Shown piece by piece: positions 51,511-59,316 of a stretch of 64,000 nucleotides of DNA; positions within the stretch are counted from its first letter, which is position 1; each line of letters starts with the position of its first letter. The translations under genes and the position numbers were made by a program. Below the pieces are notes generated by a model. That model was not told the DNA's origin. It worked only from the letters and a program-made list of their open reading frames with translations, and made no database searches. Where the stretch lies: the NCBI RefSeq assembly GCF_001686985.1, contig NZ_CP015318.1:5702001-5766000 (forward strand), read 5' to 3'. The stretch comes from Mesorhizobium amorphae CCNWGS0123 (GTDB lineage: Bacteria > Pseudomonadota > Alphaproteobacteria > Rhizobiales > Rhizobiaceae).

Positions 51511-51589
51511 TATCGCGATAACAATTATGATTGACATTCATCGAGGAGACAGCTAGAAGGCAATTATCGCGATAATTAATATCGCGATA
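51511..51589. promoter_or_regulatory. Three TATCGCGATA palindromes (MarR operator)
   Basis: Perfect 10-bp palindromes TATCGCGATA at 51511-51520, 51565-51574 and 51580-51589. The latter two are 15 bp centre to centre and sit just before the ribosome-binding site of the hydrolase gene. Candidate binding sites for the divergent OhrR-like regulator. Confidence 0.75.
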
Positions 51590-51606
51590 ACAAAAGGAGA
51601 GAGACA

Positions 51607-52386
51607 GTGAAAGCCAGCACCATCATCGCCACCACCGCAGCGATCGGCATCGCAACCGTTGCCCACTCCGCTGAAAAGATTCCTGACACCCAGGTCGTCA
51701 GGAACGTTGTCCTCGTCCACGGCGCGTTTGCCGATGGCTCCGGATGGCGCGGCGTCTATGACAATCTCACTCAGCGTGGCTACAAGGTCACCATCGTGCA
51801 GAATCCGCTGACCTCACTGGCCGACGATGTCGCCGCCACGAAACGAGCAATTGAACGTCAGGACGGCCCCACCATTCTCGTCGGTCATTCCTGGGGTGGC
51901 GTCATGATCACCGAAGCGGGCATCGATCCCAAGGTCACCGGCCTCGTCTATGTCTCCGCACTGTCGCCCGATGCCGGCGAAACGACCGCGCAGCAATATG
52001 AGGGCTATACGACGCCGCCGGAGTTCGTGATCGAACCGACGGCTGATGGTTTCGGCATCCTAAAGGCTGGCACATTCAAGGCGGGCTTTGCAGCCGATAC
52101 GACCGACGAAGACGCTGCCTTCCTGGAGAACTCCCAGGTGCCGATCAACCTGTCGTCGTTCGGCATCAAGCTCAAGAATGCCGCATGGCACACCACGCCG
52201 AGCTGGGCGGTCATCGCTCGTCAGGACAAGGCTTTCGATCAGCGCATGCTGCAGGACATGGCCAAGCGCATTGGCGCAAAGGTGACTGAGGTCGACGCCA
52301 GCCATGCGCTGTTCTTCACGCAGCCGGCCGTGATCGCTGATGTCATCGATGGGGCCGCGAAGAGCACGACGCAAGCCGCCCAGTGA
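51607..52386 (+). CDS. Secreted alpha/beta hydrolase
   Basis: A 259-aa protein with a signal peptide (TIIATTAAIGIATVAHSA, cleaved about residue 22). The fold shows VLVHGAFADGSGW, nucleophile Ser95 in LVGHSWGGVM, and a late His in VDASHALFFTQP. It resembles EstC-like/salicylate-esterase-like hydrolases frequently found in alphaproteobacteria under MarR control. Substrate unknown; acts in the periplasm. Purine-rich AGGAGAGAGA precedes the ATG. Confidence 0.9.
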   Translation: MKASTIIATTAAIGIATVAHSAEKIPDTQVVRNVVLVHGAFADGSGWRGVYDNLTQRGYKVTIVQNPLTSLADDVAATKRAIERQDGPTILVGHSWGGVMITEAGIDPKVTGLVYVSALSPDAGETTAQQYEGYTTPPEFVIEPTADGFGILKAGTFKAGFAADTTDEDAAFLENSQVPINLSSFGIKLKNAAWHTTPSWAVIARQDKAFDQRMLQDMAKRIGAKVTEVDASHALFFTQPAVIADVIDGAAKSTTQAAQ

Positions 52387-52405
52387 AACCGGGCGCAAAC
52401 AATGG

Positions 52406-52428
52406 GCAGACGGCGAAAAACCGTCTGC
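52406..52428 (+). terminator. Hairpin after the secreted hydrolase
   Basis: GCAGACGG-CGAAAAA-CCGTCTGC, an 8-bp perfect stem 19 nt past the stop. No T-run follows, so termination is likely but not certain. The remaining bases to 52656 show no gene. Confidence 0.5.
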
Positions 52429-52656
52429 TAGCTCGCTAGGATCTGTCCCCTGTATCCGATACCTCACGCATCATCGCGCGGGGCGCCGTCGGACCAGTCA
52501 GCACAATTCGCCAGTTATGCAATCCGCCACTGGACCTTATAATTACCGACGTCTGCTTTCGGGATGCGCAGCTTCGGCCGATGTGACCGGTTTGAGGCGC
52601 AAAGCAGTCATGCGCGCCTTCACCTGCGAAAGCCTGCTTGGGTTAAAACCAGACCT

Positions 52657-53064
52657 TCACAAGCAGCAGCCATCGCGCCGTTGGCGCTCCCACTCAACGG
52701 GAAACCCGCGCACCAGCGGCTGCAATTGCATCGTCGGAGGCTGTCGCCCGTCGAGGATTGCCTCGACCACATCCGGCGCCAAGAGCGTTAGTCGAAGCAT
52801 GTGGGACACGAACGACCGGTCGAGTTTCTCAGCCGCAGCGAGTTCGCTGATCGTCGCGTGTTGCCCTGATTCCAGCTCATGCTGCCAGTGGAATGCCTGG
52901 ACAAGGGCTCTCAGTAGCGTGTTGTCGATGCACGGTCGCGACGGGCCCCAAGGCTCTGCTCCAGCCGGGGACACGACAAGTTTGCGACCGCCACGCTTGC
53001 GGATCGCCATCGGGATGGAGACCGTTAGCAAACTGCCGTCGCGGCTGATCTCGCGGTTGTTCAT
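52657..53064 (-). CDS. HTH accessory protein of the DUF2924/recombinase module
   Basis: A 135-aa protein with a ParB/KorB-like helix-turn-helix (HATISELAAAEKLDRSFVSHMLRLTLLAPD) followed by VVEAILDGRQPP. Proteins like this accompany serine recombinases in rhizobial mobile modules. Its ATG overlaps the stop of the upstream chimeric ORF by one base, as expected in the intact operon. The gene looks complete, though its partner is broken. Confidence 0.7.
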   Translation of the reverse strand: MNNREISRDGSLLTVSIPMAIRKRGGRKLVVSPAGAEPWGPSRPCIDNTLLRALVQAFHWQHELESGQHATISELAAAEKLDRSFVSHMLRLTLLAPDVVEAILDGRQPPTMQLQPLVRGFPVEWERQRRDGCCL

Positions 53065-53645
53065 CAGGCGGCCCTATCCAGGTTTGGTCGTTCCCGAAGC
53101 TCCGCTATGACACTGGCGATGCCTTCGGTCCGAAGGTGGATGGAGATGCCGTCTACATCGACGTCGATGCGCTCGACCAATAGCTGGATAATGCGCGCCT
53201 GCTCGGCGGGAAAGAGTTCTCCCCAAAGACTATCGAACTGAACCAGTGCGTCGCGCACCTCGGTCTCGCTGATCTCGTCGCCGTGCTCGCGCGCGACCGC
53301 CCAGGTCTTCACAATCATCTCTGGCGAGCGCAGCAGGATGCGGACCTGATCGATGACTGCGGCCTCGATCTCGCCGGCAGGCAGGCGCCGTACCGAGCAG
53401 GTTTCCGGCCCGAGCTTCTGCACGCTGGTAGTGACGTAGTAACGGTAGAGCCGCCCCTTCTTCCTGGTATGGGCAGGGGTCATGGCGTAGCCGTTGGGTG
53501 CGAAGATCAGTCCCCTGATGGCCCGCGCAATCGCGGAGAGCGACTTGTAGGGGCGACCTTGATATTCGAAACCGTCGACCAGCACCGTGGCGATATGTTG
53601 CTCACTCTGCCATTCACGCAGCAGCCGCGTGCCCGCCACCGGCAT
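53064..53645 (-). pseudogene. Chimera of DUF2924 C-part and serine recombinase C-terminus
   Basis: A 193-codon frame whose first 43 residues (PVAGTRLLREWQSEQHIATV, GRPYKSLSAIARAI) are the second half of a DUF2924 protein. From residue 44 (RGLIFAPNGYAMTPAHTRK) onward it is the zinc-ribbon and coiled-coil tail of a large serine recombinase. The catalytic and most of the recombinase domain are missing. The join at about 53,515 marks an internal deletion. It cannot be an active recombinase. Confidence 0.8.
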
Positions 53646-53646
53646 G

Positions 53647-53847
53647 TTATCTTTCCTGACGCCTGGGCCGAGGCTCGAGCTGTTCGGCCAATGCCGCCAG
53701 CCGTTTCAAGGTCTCGGGTTTCAGTCCGCCGTAGGCCAGTTCCTGGATGCGATAGGCCAGGCGGCTCTCCAAGAACTTCCTATTGTACGGTGGCGGCTCC
53801 GAGGTGAAGTGGTCGCGCCATTTGGCCTTGAGCGCGACGATGTCCAT
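53647..53847 (-). pseudogene. DUF2924 N-terminal part (frameshifted)
   Basis: A 66-codon frame: LKAKWRDHFTSEPPPYNRKF, LESRLAYRIQELAYGGLKPE, then a stop. This is the first half of DUF2924; the second half continues in another frame from 53645. The two frames abut with one base between, so a single indel split the gene. Confidence 0.75.
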
Positions 53848-53852
53848 AGTCT

Positions 53853-54053
53853 TCAGCTCAGCCAGGAAGTTTCGACGGCACCACCGCTCTGGTTGGGAAC
53901 GAAGTCGACAAAACTATTCTCCAACTCCGCAGATAGTCTGCTTGACTGCCGGGCTCGAAGACGCATGAGCCCCACGACGAGGATGGCCACGAGTTCTTCG
54001 CGGCGTTCGACGGCGTCCATCAGATCCGGATGAAGTGGGTTCGGGCCTGGCAT
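53853..54053 (-). CDS. Small conserved protein of the DUF2924 module
   Basis: A 66-aa protein (HPDLMDAVERREELVAILVV, GLMRLRARQSS) of a type found directly upstream of DUF2924 genes in rhizobial recombinase modules. No function known. It lies 5 nt upstream of the DUF2924 remnant on the same strand. Confidence 0.55.
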   Translation of the reverse strand: MPGPNPLHPDLMDAVERREELVAILVVGLMRLRARQSSRLSAELENSFVDFVPNQSGGAVETSWLS

Positions 54054-54294
54054 TTGTTTCGATTCCGGCAGCTCTTGGTAATCGAGCTTTAACCATCGAA
54101 ATCAGCTGCTCCAGTCACCAGCGAATTGCTGTGGAGCGCTGCGAAAAGAACTGTAATCGTGAGCAGGTCTGAGGGGCTTCCTTCAGCGCTCACAGCCAGT
54201 CGAAGCGAGGGACGACCCGAGGGATCCCCGTCGTCGAGATGCCGAGTGTACGTGCACTTAAACGGGCCAAAAATCGATCCCCCTTCGGGCTCAT

Positions 54295-55152
54295 ATGAGT
54301 GGGACTGCCGCTGAGATGGCCCCAGTTCCAAAGAGACTCTCGATCGTCAGCTACGCAGGCCCGTATCCCAGGGTGCGGATTTCAAAGCTGGAGTTTGAAC
54401 GGCTCCAGGAAATTTATGGCGTAACACTGCGCACTCTCGACCGTCGAAAAGTACGAGCCATCGCAAACCGGTTCCTGAAGGGCAAAGTTTGGGAGCTGGT
54501 AAGTGAACCCAGATCAAAGACCCGCGCCAAATTTGAGGAAGTCCGACAAGCCGTCGCGCCGTTCGTTCGATTTGCCGAAGGCGGATTGCTTGGAAATGGG
54601 GATGCAGCCAACGCATTGGAGTCCCTCTTGGCGGACTCGTACGAGTCCATTTTCATATCGATACAGCGCGAGCATGTCCGGGTGATGCCAAGTGAGGGCC
54701 ACCTCGAGCCGTCCAATTCACCTGTATTCGTCAATCTAAACGCAAGCGTGCTTATGAATTTTGCGCACGGCCTCGTCCTCAGCATGGATCGCGTCGGGAG
54801 TGCGATAAAGCAGGACCAAGAGGTCGGCTTCGCGCCTGGCAGCGCATTTCGAGATTTTCTTTGGCAGTTACGGGATTGGGCGAAGTCAGCAGGACACCCG
54901 ATCAGCCCTTTCAAGCAGGCTACAATTGACGACGCTATTGATGCGCCGGAAAAAATGGCGTCACCCTTTTCCGAGTTCATCTATGCGTTGAATCTCTGTT
55001 TTCGCTCCGTCAAAGCGCCCATAGCCATCCAATCCGCCGATGATCCCGAAAAACTCTCGCTTCAGGAGAAGGTCGAAAGTCCGACCGCGCTGGCCGAGCG
55101 TCTGAAGGCGGTGGCTGCCGAGGCCAATTCATGGGCCGCGCAAGGGGGCTGA
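54295..55152 (+). CDS. Hypothetical protein
   Basis: A 285-aa protein I do not recognise. The sequence is soluble, with no signal peptide or membrane helix. Features are a basic N-terminal third (LDRRKVRAIANRFLKGKVWE), a central NSPVFVNLNASVLMNFAHGL segment and a helical C terminus (PTALAERLKAVAAEANSWAA). It stands between the decayed recombinase module and the phage-like block and may be cargo. ATG 54316 is an in-frame alternative start. Confidence 0.6.
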   Translation: MSGTAAEMAPVPKRLSIVSYAGPYPRVRISKLEFERLQEIYGVTLRTLDRRKVRAIANRFLKGKVWELVSEPRSKTRAKFEEVRQAVAPFVRFAEGGLLGNGDAANALESLLADSYESIFISIQREHVRVMPSEGHLEPSNSPVFVNLNASVLMNFAHGLVLSMDRVGSAIKQDQEVGFAPGSAFRDFLWQLRDWAKSAGHPISPFKQATIDDAIDAPEKMASPFSEFIYALNLCFRSVKAPIAIQSADDPEKLSLQEKVESPTALAERLKAVAAEANSWAAQGG

Positions 55153-55160
55153 TAGGTCAT

Positions 55161-55178
55161 CGATACTAGCGCGTATCG
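55161..55178. promoter_or_regulatory. Inverted repeat upstream of excisionase-type genes
   Basis: CGATAC-TAGCGC-GTATCG, perfect 6-bp arms, about 100 bp upstream of the first HTH gene of the phage-like block. Candidate operator or excisionase site. Confidence 0.4.
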
Positions 55179-55276
55179 GCTCCCATGTTTGTCGGTACAC
55201 CCCGGCATATCACCAAGCATCTGAGCAAGGGTGCTCGGCTGCGTGCTGGTAGCGAATACGGCCAGCGGATATTCAA

Positions 55277-55483
55277 ATGTCTGAAATTTCCCTGACCCTA
55301 TCCGAAGCCATAAAGCGCACCGGAATCTCGCGATCGTCATTCTACCGGCTCTTCTGCGAGAGAAAGCTGACGCCGCGCAAATCCGGCAAGCGTGTGCTCA
55401 TCCTAGCGGACGAATTGGATGCTTTCGTGCGGTCTCTCCCGACTGCATCACATCACCAATCCACCGGGGAGGGCTCGCGATGA
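55277..55483 (+). CDS. Excisionase-type HTH DNA-binding protein (1)
   Basis: A 68-aa MerR/Xis-like winged helix: LTLSEAIKRTGISRSSFYRL (HTH), RKLTPRKSGKRVLILADELDAFV (wing). Such proteins direct excision or act as AlpA-type activators in prophages and satellites. It overlaps the next gene by 4 nt. Confidence 0.8.
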   Translation: MSEISLTLSEAIKRTGISRSSFYRLFCERKLTPRKSGKRVLILADELDAFVRSLPTASHHQSTGEGSR

Positions 55484-55686
55484 CCCCTCACTACCTCAAT
55501 CAGCGTGAACTAGCCGACCGCTTGCGGGTGAGCCCGCGGACGCTTGAACGGTGGCGGTGGCTTAAGACTGGCCCGAACTACCACAAGTTCGGGGGCAAGG
55601 TCACTTACGCCCTCGCCGACGTCGAGGCATACGAACGCCGTCGGCGCGCAGAGACGCACTCCTCGATCCTCGGCTCGTGGGAGTGA
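55480..55686 (+). CDS. Excisionase-type HTH DNA-binding protein (2)
   Basis: A 68-aa protein with the same fold: YLNQRELADRLRVSPRTLER, WRWLKTGPNYHKFGGKVTYALADVEAYE. Two related HTH proteins in overlapping tandem suggest a heteromeric or antagonistic pair. ATG overlaps the upstream stop (GATGA). Confidence 0.8.
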   Translation: MTPHYLNQRELADRLRVSPRTLERWRWLKTGPNYHKFGGKVTYALADVEAYERRRRAETHSSILGSWE

Positions 55687-55689
55687 CAG

Positions 55690-55896
55690 ATGGATATGAA
55701 AAAAGAAAACCCGGCAGCGCTTGCAGGCGCTAACCGGGCCAATGTCACGATGCCGGTGAGCAAAGATGACGGAGAGACCAATAGGGTAACCTGCATCGAC
55801 CTGCAAGTTCGCCGGCTCGTCGCTCGCTACATGTTGTCGGTGCAGGTCGCCATCGTGATCGCCGAACTCGCCTTCTCTTCCGGGAGGGCCAAATGA
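55690..55896 (+). CDS. Small hypothetical protein of phage-like block
   Basis: A 68-aa protein with no recognised domain; ends VQVAIVIAELAFSSGRAK. Tight spacing (3 nt after the previous stop, 4-nt overlap with the next gene) supports it as part of the operon. ATG 55696 may be the true start. Confidence 0.55.
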   Translation: MDMKKENPAALAGANRANVTMPVSKDDGETNRVTCIDLQVRRLVARYMLSVQVAIVIAELAFSSGRAK

Positions 55897-56486
55897 CAGT
55901 TCACTACAAAAGCCCGGCATACCGCCAGGAAGAAGACGACGGCCTTGACGGTTGCGAATTCGCTTCCCGGAAACTTGTTGTCCCCGACCTCCTTAAAGAA
56001 CAGGAACTCGATTGGCTGCTCAGTCAGGGCGTTTCGGTCCCGACGATCGTCCGGCCGAGCATGATCAAGACGGCGACCGGGATCAAGGCTCACGACGGGT
56101 TCTTTGAGCCAACGCCAGTCGGCGACCGCTGGCTTGTCGTTGAGACCGAGGAGGACTCGGTCTTCTGGAATCCGAAGACGAACGTGTTTGCCACCGACTT
56201 CGGTCATGCCTTTGCCTTAGGCGAGGAGATGATCAGCGCGGCGGCCACGTACAGCTTCGATTGCGCTTTGAATATCTTTGCCCACCCCCTGGACTGGCTG
56301 CGCGGGAAGCGAGACGGGATCGTCGTATTGCCGGACCAGTGGCATCGCGCGTTCGACAAGCTCCGTGACGCTCCCAGGATCGCACTGGCCGAAAGCCTGC
56401 TGCCGCGCTATCGGCGATGTATGCGCCCGACTCACCTGCCTGAGTTGTTCGTCATGACGTCGAAGCGGGAGATCGTCGCATGCTGA
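55893..56486 (+). CDS. Hypothetical protein of phage-like block
   Basis: A 197-aa soluble protein. It contains GDRWLVVETEEDSVFWNPKT and RGKRDGIVVLPDQWHRAFDKL, which faintly resemble Toprim-like phage replication proteins (acidic E and D clusters), but the catalytic pattern is incomplete. It sits directly before the AAA ATPase with a 7-nt overlap and so probably works in replication. Function unassigned. Confidence 0.65.
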   Translation: MTVHYKSPAYRQEEDDGLDGCEFASRKLVVPDLLKEQELDWLLSQGVSVPTIVRPSMIKTATGIKAHDGFFEPTPVGDRWLVVETEEDSVFWNPKTNVFATDFGHAFALGEEMISAAATYSFDCALNIFAHPLDWLRGKRDGIVVLPDQWHRAFDKLRDAPRIALAESLLPRYRRCMRPTHLPELFVMTSKREIVAC

Positions 56487-57490
56487 ACCCGGGACCGGTT
56501 CCCATAGCAGACTACGAGCGCGAGCAAACGAAGGCGAAGCGCTTGGTGCGCACCAATACCACTATCCTTATGGCGACGCTGTTCCCACCTATCCGTTGGG
56601 TGGTGACGGGTTACGTCCCCGAGGGTCTAGCCATTCTTGCCGGGCGCCAGAAGCTCGGCAAGACATGGCTAGCGATCGACTTCGCCCTCGCGGTCGCCTG
56701 CGGTGGCACCGCAATGGGCGCGATCAGTTGCAAGCAGGGTGACGTGCTCTACATCGACATGGAGAACGGCCCCCGTCGGATTCAGCGACGGGTCGAGACG
56801 CTCTACCCCCACGCCCATCGCCGGCCAGATCTGTCCCGACTGGACTGGGCAAGCGAAGCTCCGATGCTCAACAATGGCTTCATTGAGGCGCTGGACGAAT
56901 GGCGCCTCTCCGTCGACGAGCCTCGACTGGTGGTGATCGACGTCCTGCAGCGAATTAAGCCGCCGGGCAATGCCAATCAGAACGCCTATGAGAGCGACTA
57001 TGCGGTCTTGTCGGGGCTGCAACGATGGGCGACTGGGAATGGCATCGCGGTGGTAGCCCTGCACCATACCAAGAAGGGTGGCGCTGACGATCCTCTGGAA
57101 GCGCTGAGCGGGTCCAATGGCATGTCGGCGTGCGCAGACACGACCCTGGTGTTGGACAAGGATCAGAACGGTGTCACCCTCTATGTCCGCGGACGAGATG
57201 TCGAGGAGAAGGAGAGTGCGCTGAAGTTCACCGCGGGTTACTGGACGGTTATCGGCGAGGCATCTGAGGTCCGTCGCACCGACGAGCGTTCGGTCATCAT
57301 TGAATTCCTTCGTGATAACCGGGAGCCAATAACCCCGACCGATCTAGGCGCGGCATTGGGCTGGAAAACAAACAACACCAAGCAGCTTTTGTTCAAGATG
57401 GCGCAGAAGGGCGAAATTCTGCGGGAAAAGGGCCGCTATTTCCTGGACGCCCATAACCTTGATAACCGCGATAACCCGGGTCGGCTTTGA
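56480..57490 (+). CDS. RecA/RepA-like AAA family ATPase (AAA_25)
   Basis: A 336-aa hexameric helicase-type ATPase: Walker A GRQKLGKT at residues 55-62, IDMENGPRRIQRR, Walker B LVVIDVLQRI near 150, and sensor segment AVVALHHTKKG. The C-terminal third contains a winged helix (REPITPTDLGAALGWKTNNTKQLLFKMAQKGEI). It resembles plasmid RepA and phage or satellite replication helicases. The last codons (HNLDNRDNP) lie within an inverted hexamer array that may be its target. Confidence 0.85.
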   Translation: MLNPGPVPIADYEREQTKAKRLVRTNTTILMATLFPPIRWVVTGYVPEGLAILAGRQKLGKTWLAIDFALAVACGGTAMGAISCKQGDVLYIDMENGPRRIQRRVETLYPHAHRRPDLSRLDWASEAPMLNNGFIEALDEWRLSVDEPRLVVIDVLQRIKPPGNANQNAYESDYAVLSGLQRWATGNGIAVVALHHTKKGGADDPLEALSGSNGMSACADTTLVLDKDQNGVTLYVRGRDVEEKESALKFTAGYWTVIGEASEVRRTDERSVIIEFLRDNREPITPTDLGAALGWKTNNTKQLLFKMAQKGEILREKGRYFLDAHNLDNRDNPGRL

Positions 57491-57533
57491 GAAGAGATCC
57501 TCGTTGGCGGGTTATCGCGGTTATCGGGGTTAT
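57453..57533. repeat. Inverted array of hexamers (candidate iterons/origin)
   Basis: ATAACC occurs at 57453, 57462 and 57471 and its complement GGTTAT at 57510, 57519 and 57528, each with an exact 9-bp period. The whole is a 25-bp-arm inverted repeat with two mismatches and a 31-nt spacer, centred on 57493, overlapping the ATPase stop codon. No T-run follows. Confidence 0.85.
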
Positions 57534-57635
57534 GGGGCTGAAGCTCGTCCCCCCCAACGGTTGCGAACATCTGCGTATTTCCGTCGGAAAATGTCGTCCT
57601 TACAGCAAGTTAGCCATTGCTGTAGAATTCGGCGC

Positions 57636-58883
57636 ATGAAAACCGAAGCAGCCATCGCGATCAAATATCGGCCGGCATCGGCGCTCATTCCATTTGCCAA
57701 AAACGCCCGCACCCATTCCGAAGCCCAGGTGGCGCAGATCGCTGCATCGATCCGGGAGTTCGGCTGGACGAACCCCATCCTGGTCGATGGTGAGAACGGC
57801 ATTATTGCCGGTCACGGTCGCCTGCTGGCGGCCCGCAAGCTGGGCATGAGTGAAGTGCCGGTGATCGAACTCACGGGGCTCAGCGAAAACCAGAAGCGCG
57901 CCCTGATCATTGCCGACAACAAGCTGGCGCTGAATGCCGGCTGGGACGCCGAGACACTCGGCCTGGAACTGTCCGACCTAAATGACTTGGGCTTCGATGT
58001 CTCTTTGACCGGCTTCGACGAGATCGAGATCGCTGCACTGACCAGCACCGCCAATCCTGGCCTGACCGATCCGGACGATGTTCCCGAGCCACCGGCGAAG
58101 CCGACCGCCCTACCCGGCGATGTCTGGGTGCTGGGCAAGCATCGGCTCATCAGTGGCGACAGCACCAATCCCGCCGACGTCGATCGCGTGCTCGCCGGCG
58201 TCAAGCCACACCTGCTGGTCTCGGACCCGCCGTTCGGCGTCAACTACGATCCTGCCTGGCGGACGCGCCTTGGCGTCCCGTCAGAGGGGCTGGCGACGGG
58301 AACCGTCCTCAACGACGACCGCTCCGACTGGCGCGAGGCATGGGCGCTGTTTCCAGGCGACGTCATGTACATCTGGCACGCCGCCCTCCACTCGGCGTCG
58401 GTCGTCACCAGCCTCGAGGCCAGTGGTTTCGCTGTTCGTGCACAGATCATCTGGGACAAGACCCGGTTGGTGATCGGCCGCGGCGACTACCACTGGCAGC
58501 ACGAGCCGGCCTGGTATGCCGTCAGGAAGGGCAGGAAAGGCCATTGGGCGGGCGATCGCAAACAGACCACTATCTGGGCGATCCCGCACCGAAAGTCCGA
58601 CACCGGCCACGGCACGCAAAAGCCGGTCGAGTGCATGCGTCGTCCGATCGAGAACAACTCTTCGGCCGGCCAAGCGGTGTATGAACCGTTCTGCGGGTCC
58701 GGCACGACGATAATTGCCGCCGAGATGACCGGTCGCTCGTGTCATGCGATCGAGCTCAATCCGTCATACGTCGATGTAGCCGTGCTTCGCTGGCAGGCCT
58801 TCACAGGCAGCGAGGCGGTGCTGGAGGGCGCTGGCCGCACCTACGCCGCTGTTGCCGCTGAGCGTGCCCAGGAGGCCGTCTAA
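57636..58883 (+). CDS. ParB-like domain DNA methyltransferase
   Basis: A 415-aa fusion. Residues 10-110 are a ParB/Srx-like nuclease-type domain (LIPFAKNARTHSEAQVAQIA, IIAGHGRLLAARKLG). From about 165 is an N6-adenine or N4-cytosine methyltransferase with catalytic DPPFG at 197 and SAM-binding FCGSGTT at 352, i.e. the beta-class order. Common in phages and mobile elements, where it may shield DNA from restriction or mark packaging or replication sites. No restriction nuclease is nearby. ATG 57636 was chosen since the domain starts just after it. Confidence 0.92.
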   Translation: MKTEAAIAIKYRPASALIPFAKNARTHSEAQVAQIAASIREFGWTNPILVDGENGIIAGHGRLLAARKLGMSEVPVIELTGLSENQKRALIIADNKLALNAGWDAETLGLELSDLNDLGFDVSLTGFDEIEIAALTSTANPGLTDPDDVPEPPAKPTALPGDVWVLGKHRLISGDSTNPADVDRVLAGVKPHLLVSDPPFGVNYDPAWRTRLGVPSEGLATGTVLNDDRSDWREAWALFPGDVMYIWHAALHSASVVTSLEASGFAVRAQIIWDKTRLVIGRGDYHWQHEPAWYAVRKGRKGHWAGDRKQTTIWAIPHRKSDTGHGTQKPVECMRRPIENNSSAGQAVYEPFCGSGTTIIAAEMTGRSCHAIELNPSYVDVAVLRWQAFTGSEAVLEGAGRTYAAVAAERAQEAV

Positions 58884-59294
58884 ATGGCAAGAACGTCCCA
58901 CAAGCCAGACGAAGCTTCCCGGCGCCAGGTCGAGGCGCTGGCTGGCTACGGCGTGCCCGAGACAGGTATCGCCGATATGGTGGGCATCGATCCCAAGACG
59001 TTGCGCAAACACTATCGGCACGAGTTGAGGATCGGCCACACCAAAGCCAATTCGGCTGTCGCTCAGAGCCTGTTTCGGAAAGCCACCGGAGAGGGCCAGC
59101 AATCCGTCACGGCAGCTATCTTCTGGGCCAAGACCCGAATGGGTTGGAAGGAGACGATCGTCAATGAACATAGCGGCGAGCCGATACAGACCATCAGCCG
59201 AGTGATCATCGGGCCGCCTGACCCAGAACGCCTCAAGGCGCTGGATTCTCCTGCGCTGGATAGACCAGCTGCGCGCAATCGAAACGGCGCATAG
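58884..59294 (+). CDS. Small terminase subunit-like protein
   Basis: A 136-aa protein with an N-terminal HTH (RRQVEALAGYGVPETGIADM, GIDPKTLRKHYRHEL) and a helical middle (AVAQSLFRKATGEG, AAIFWAKTRMGWKE). This is the pattern of many phage TerS/packaging initiation proteins. Its start codon abuts the methyltransferase stop, and the large terminase follows 22 nt later. Confidence 0.78.
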   Translation: MARTSHKPDEASRRQVEALAGYGVPETGIADMVGIDPKTLRKHYRHELRIGHTKANSAVAQSLFRKATGEGQQSVTAAIFWAKTRMGWKETIVNEHSGEPIQTISRVIIGPPDPERLKALDSPALDRPAARNRNGA

Positions 59295-59316
59295 TCCGCC
59301 AATGAAGGTGTAGATC

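Noticed and set aside
55708..55740. GC hairpin CCCGG...CCGGG as a terminator
   Set aside because: It lies within the small phage-block ORF, has no T-run and the next genes are tightly coupled.
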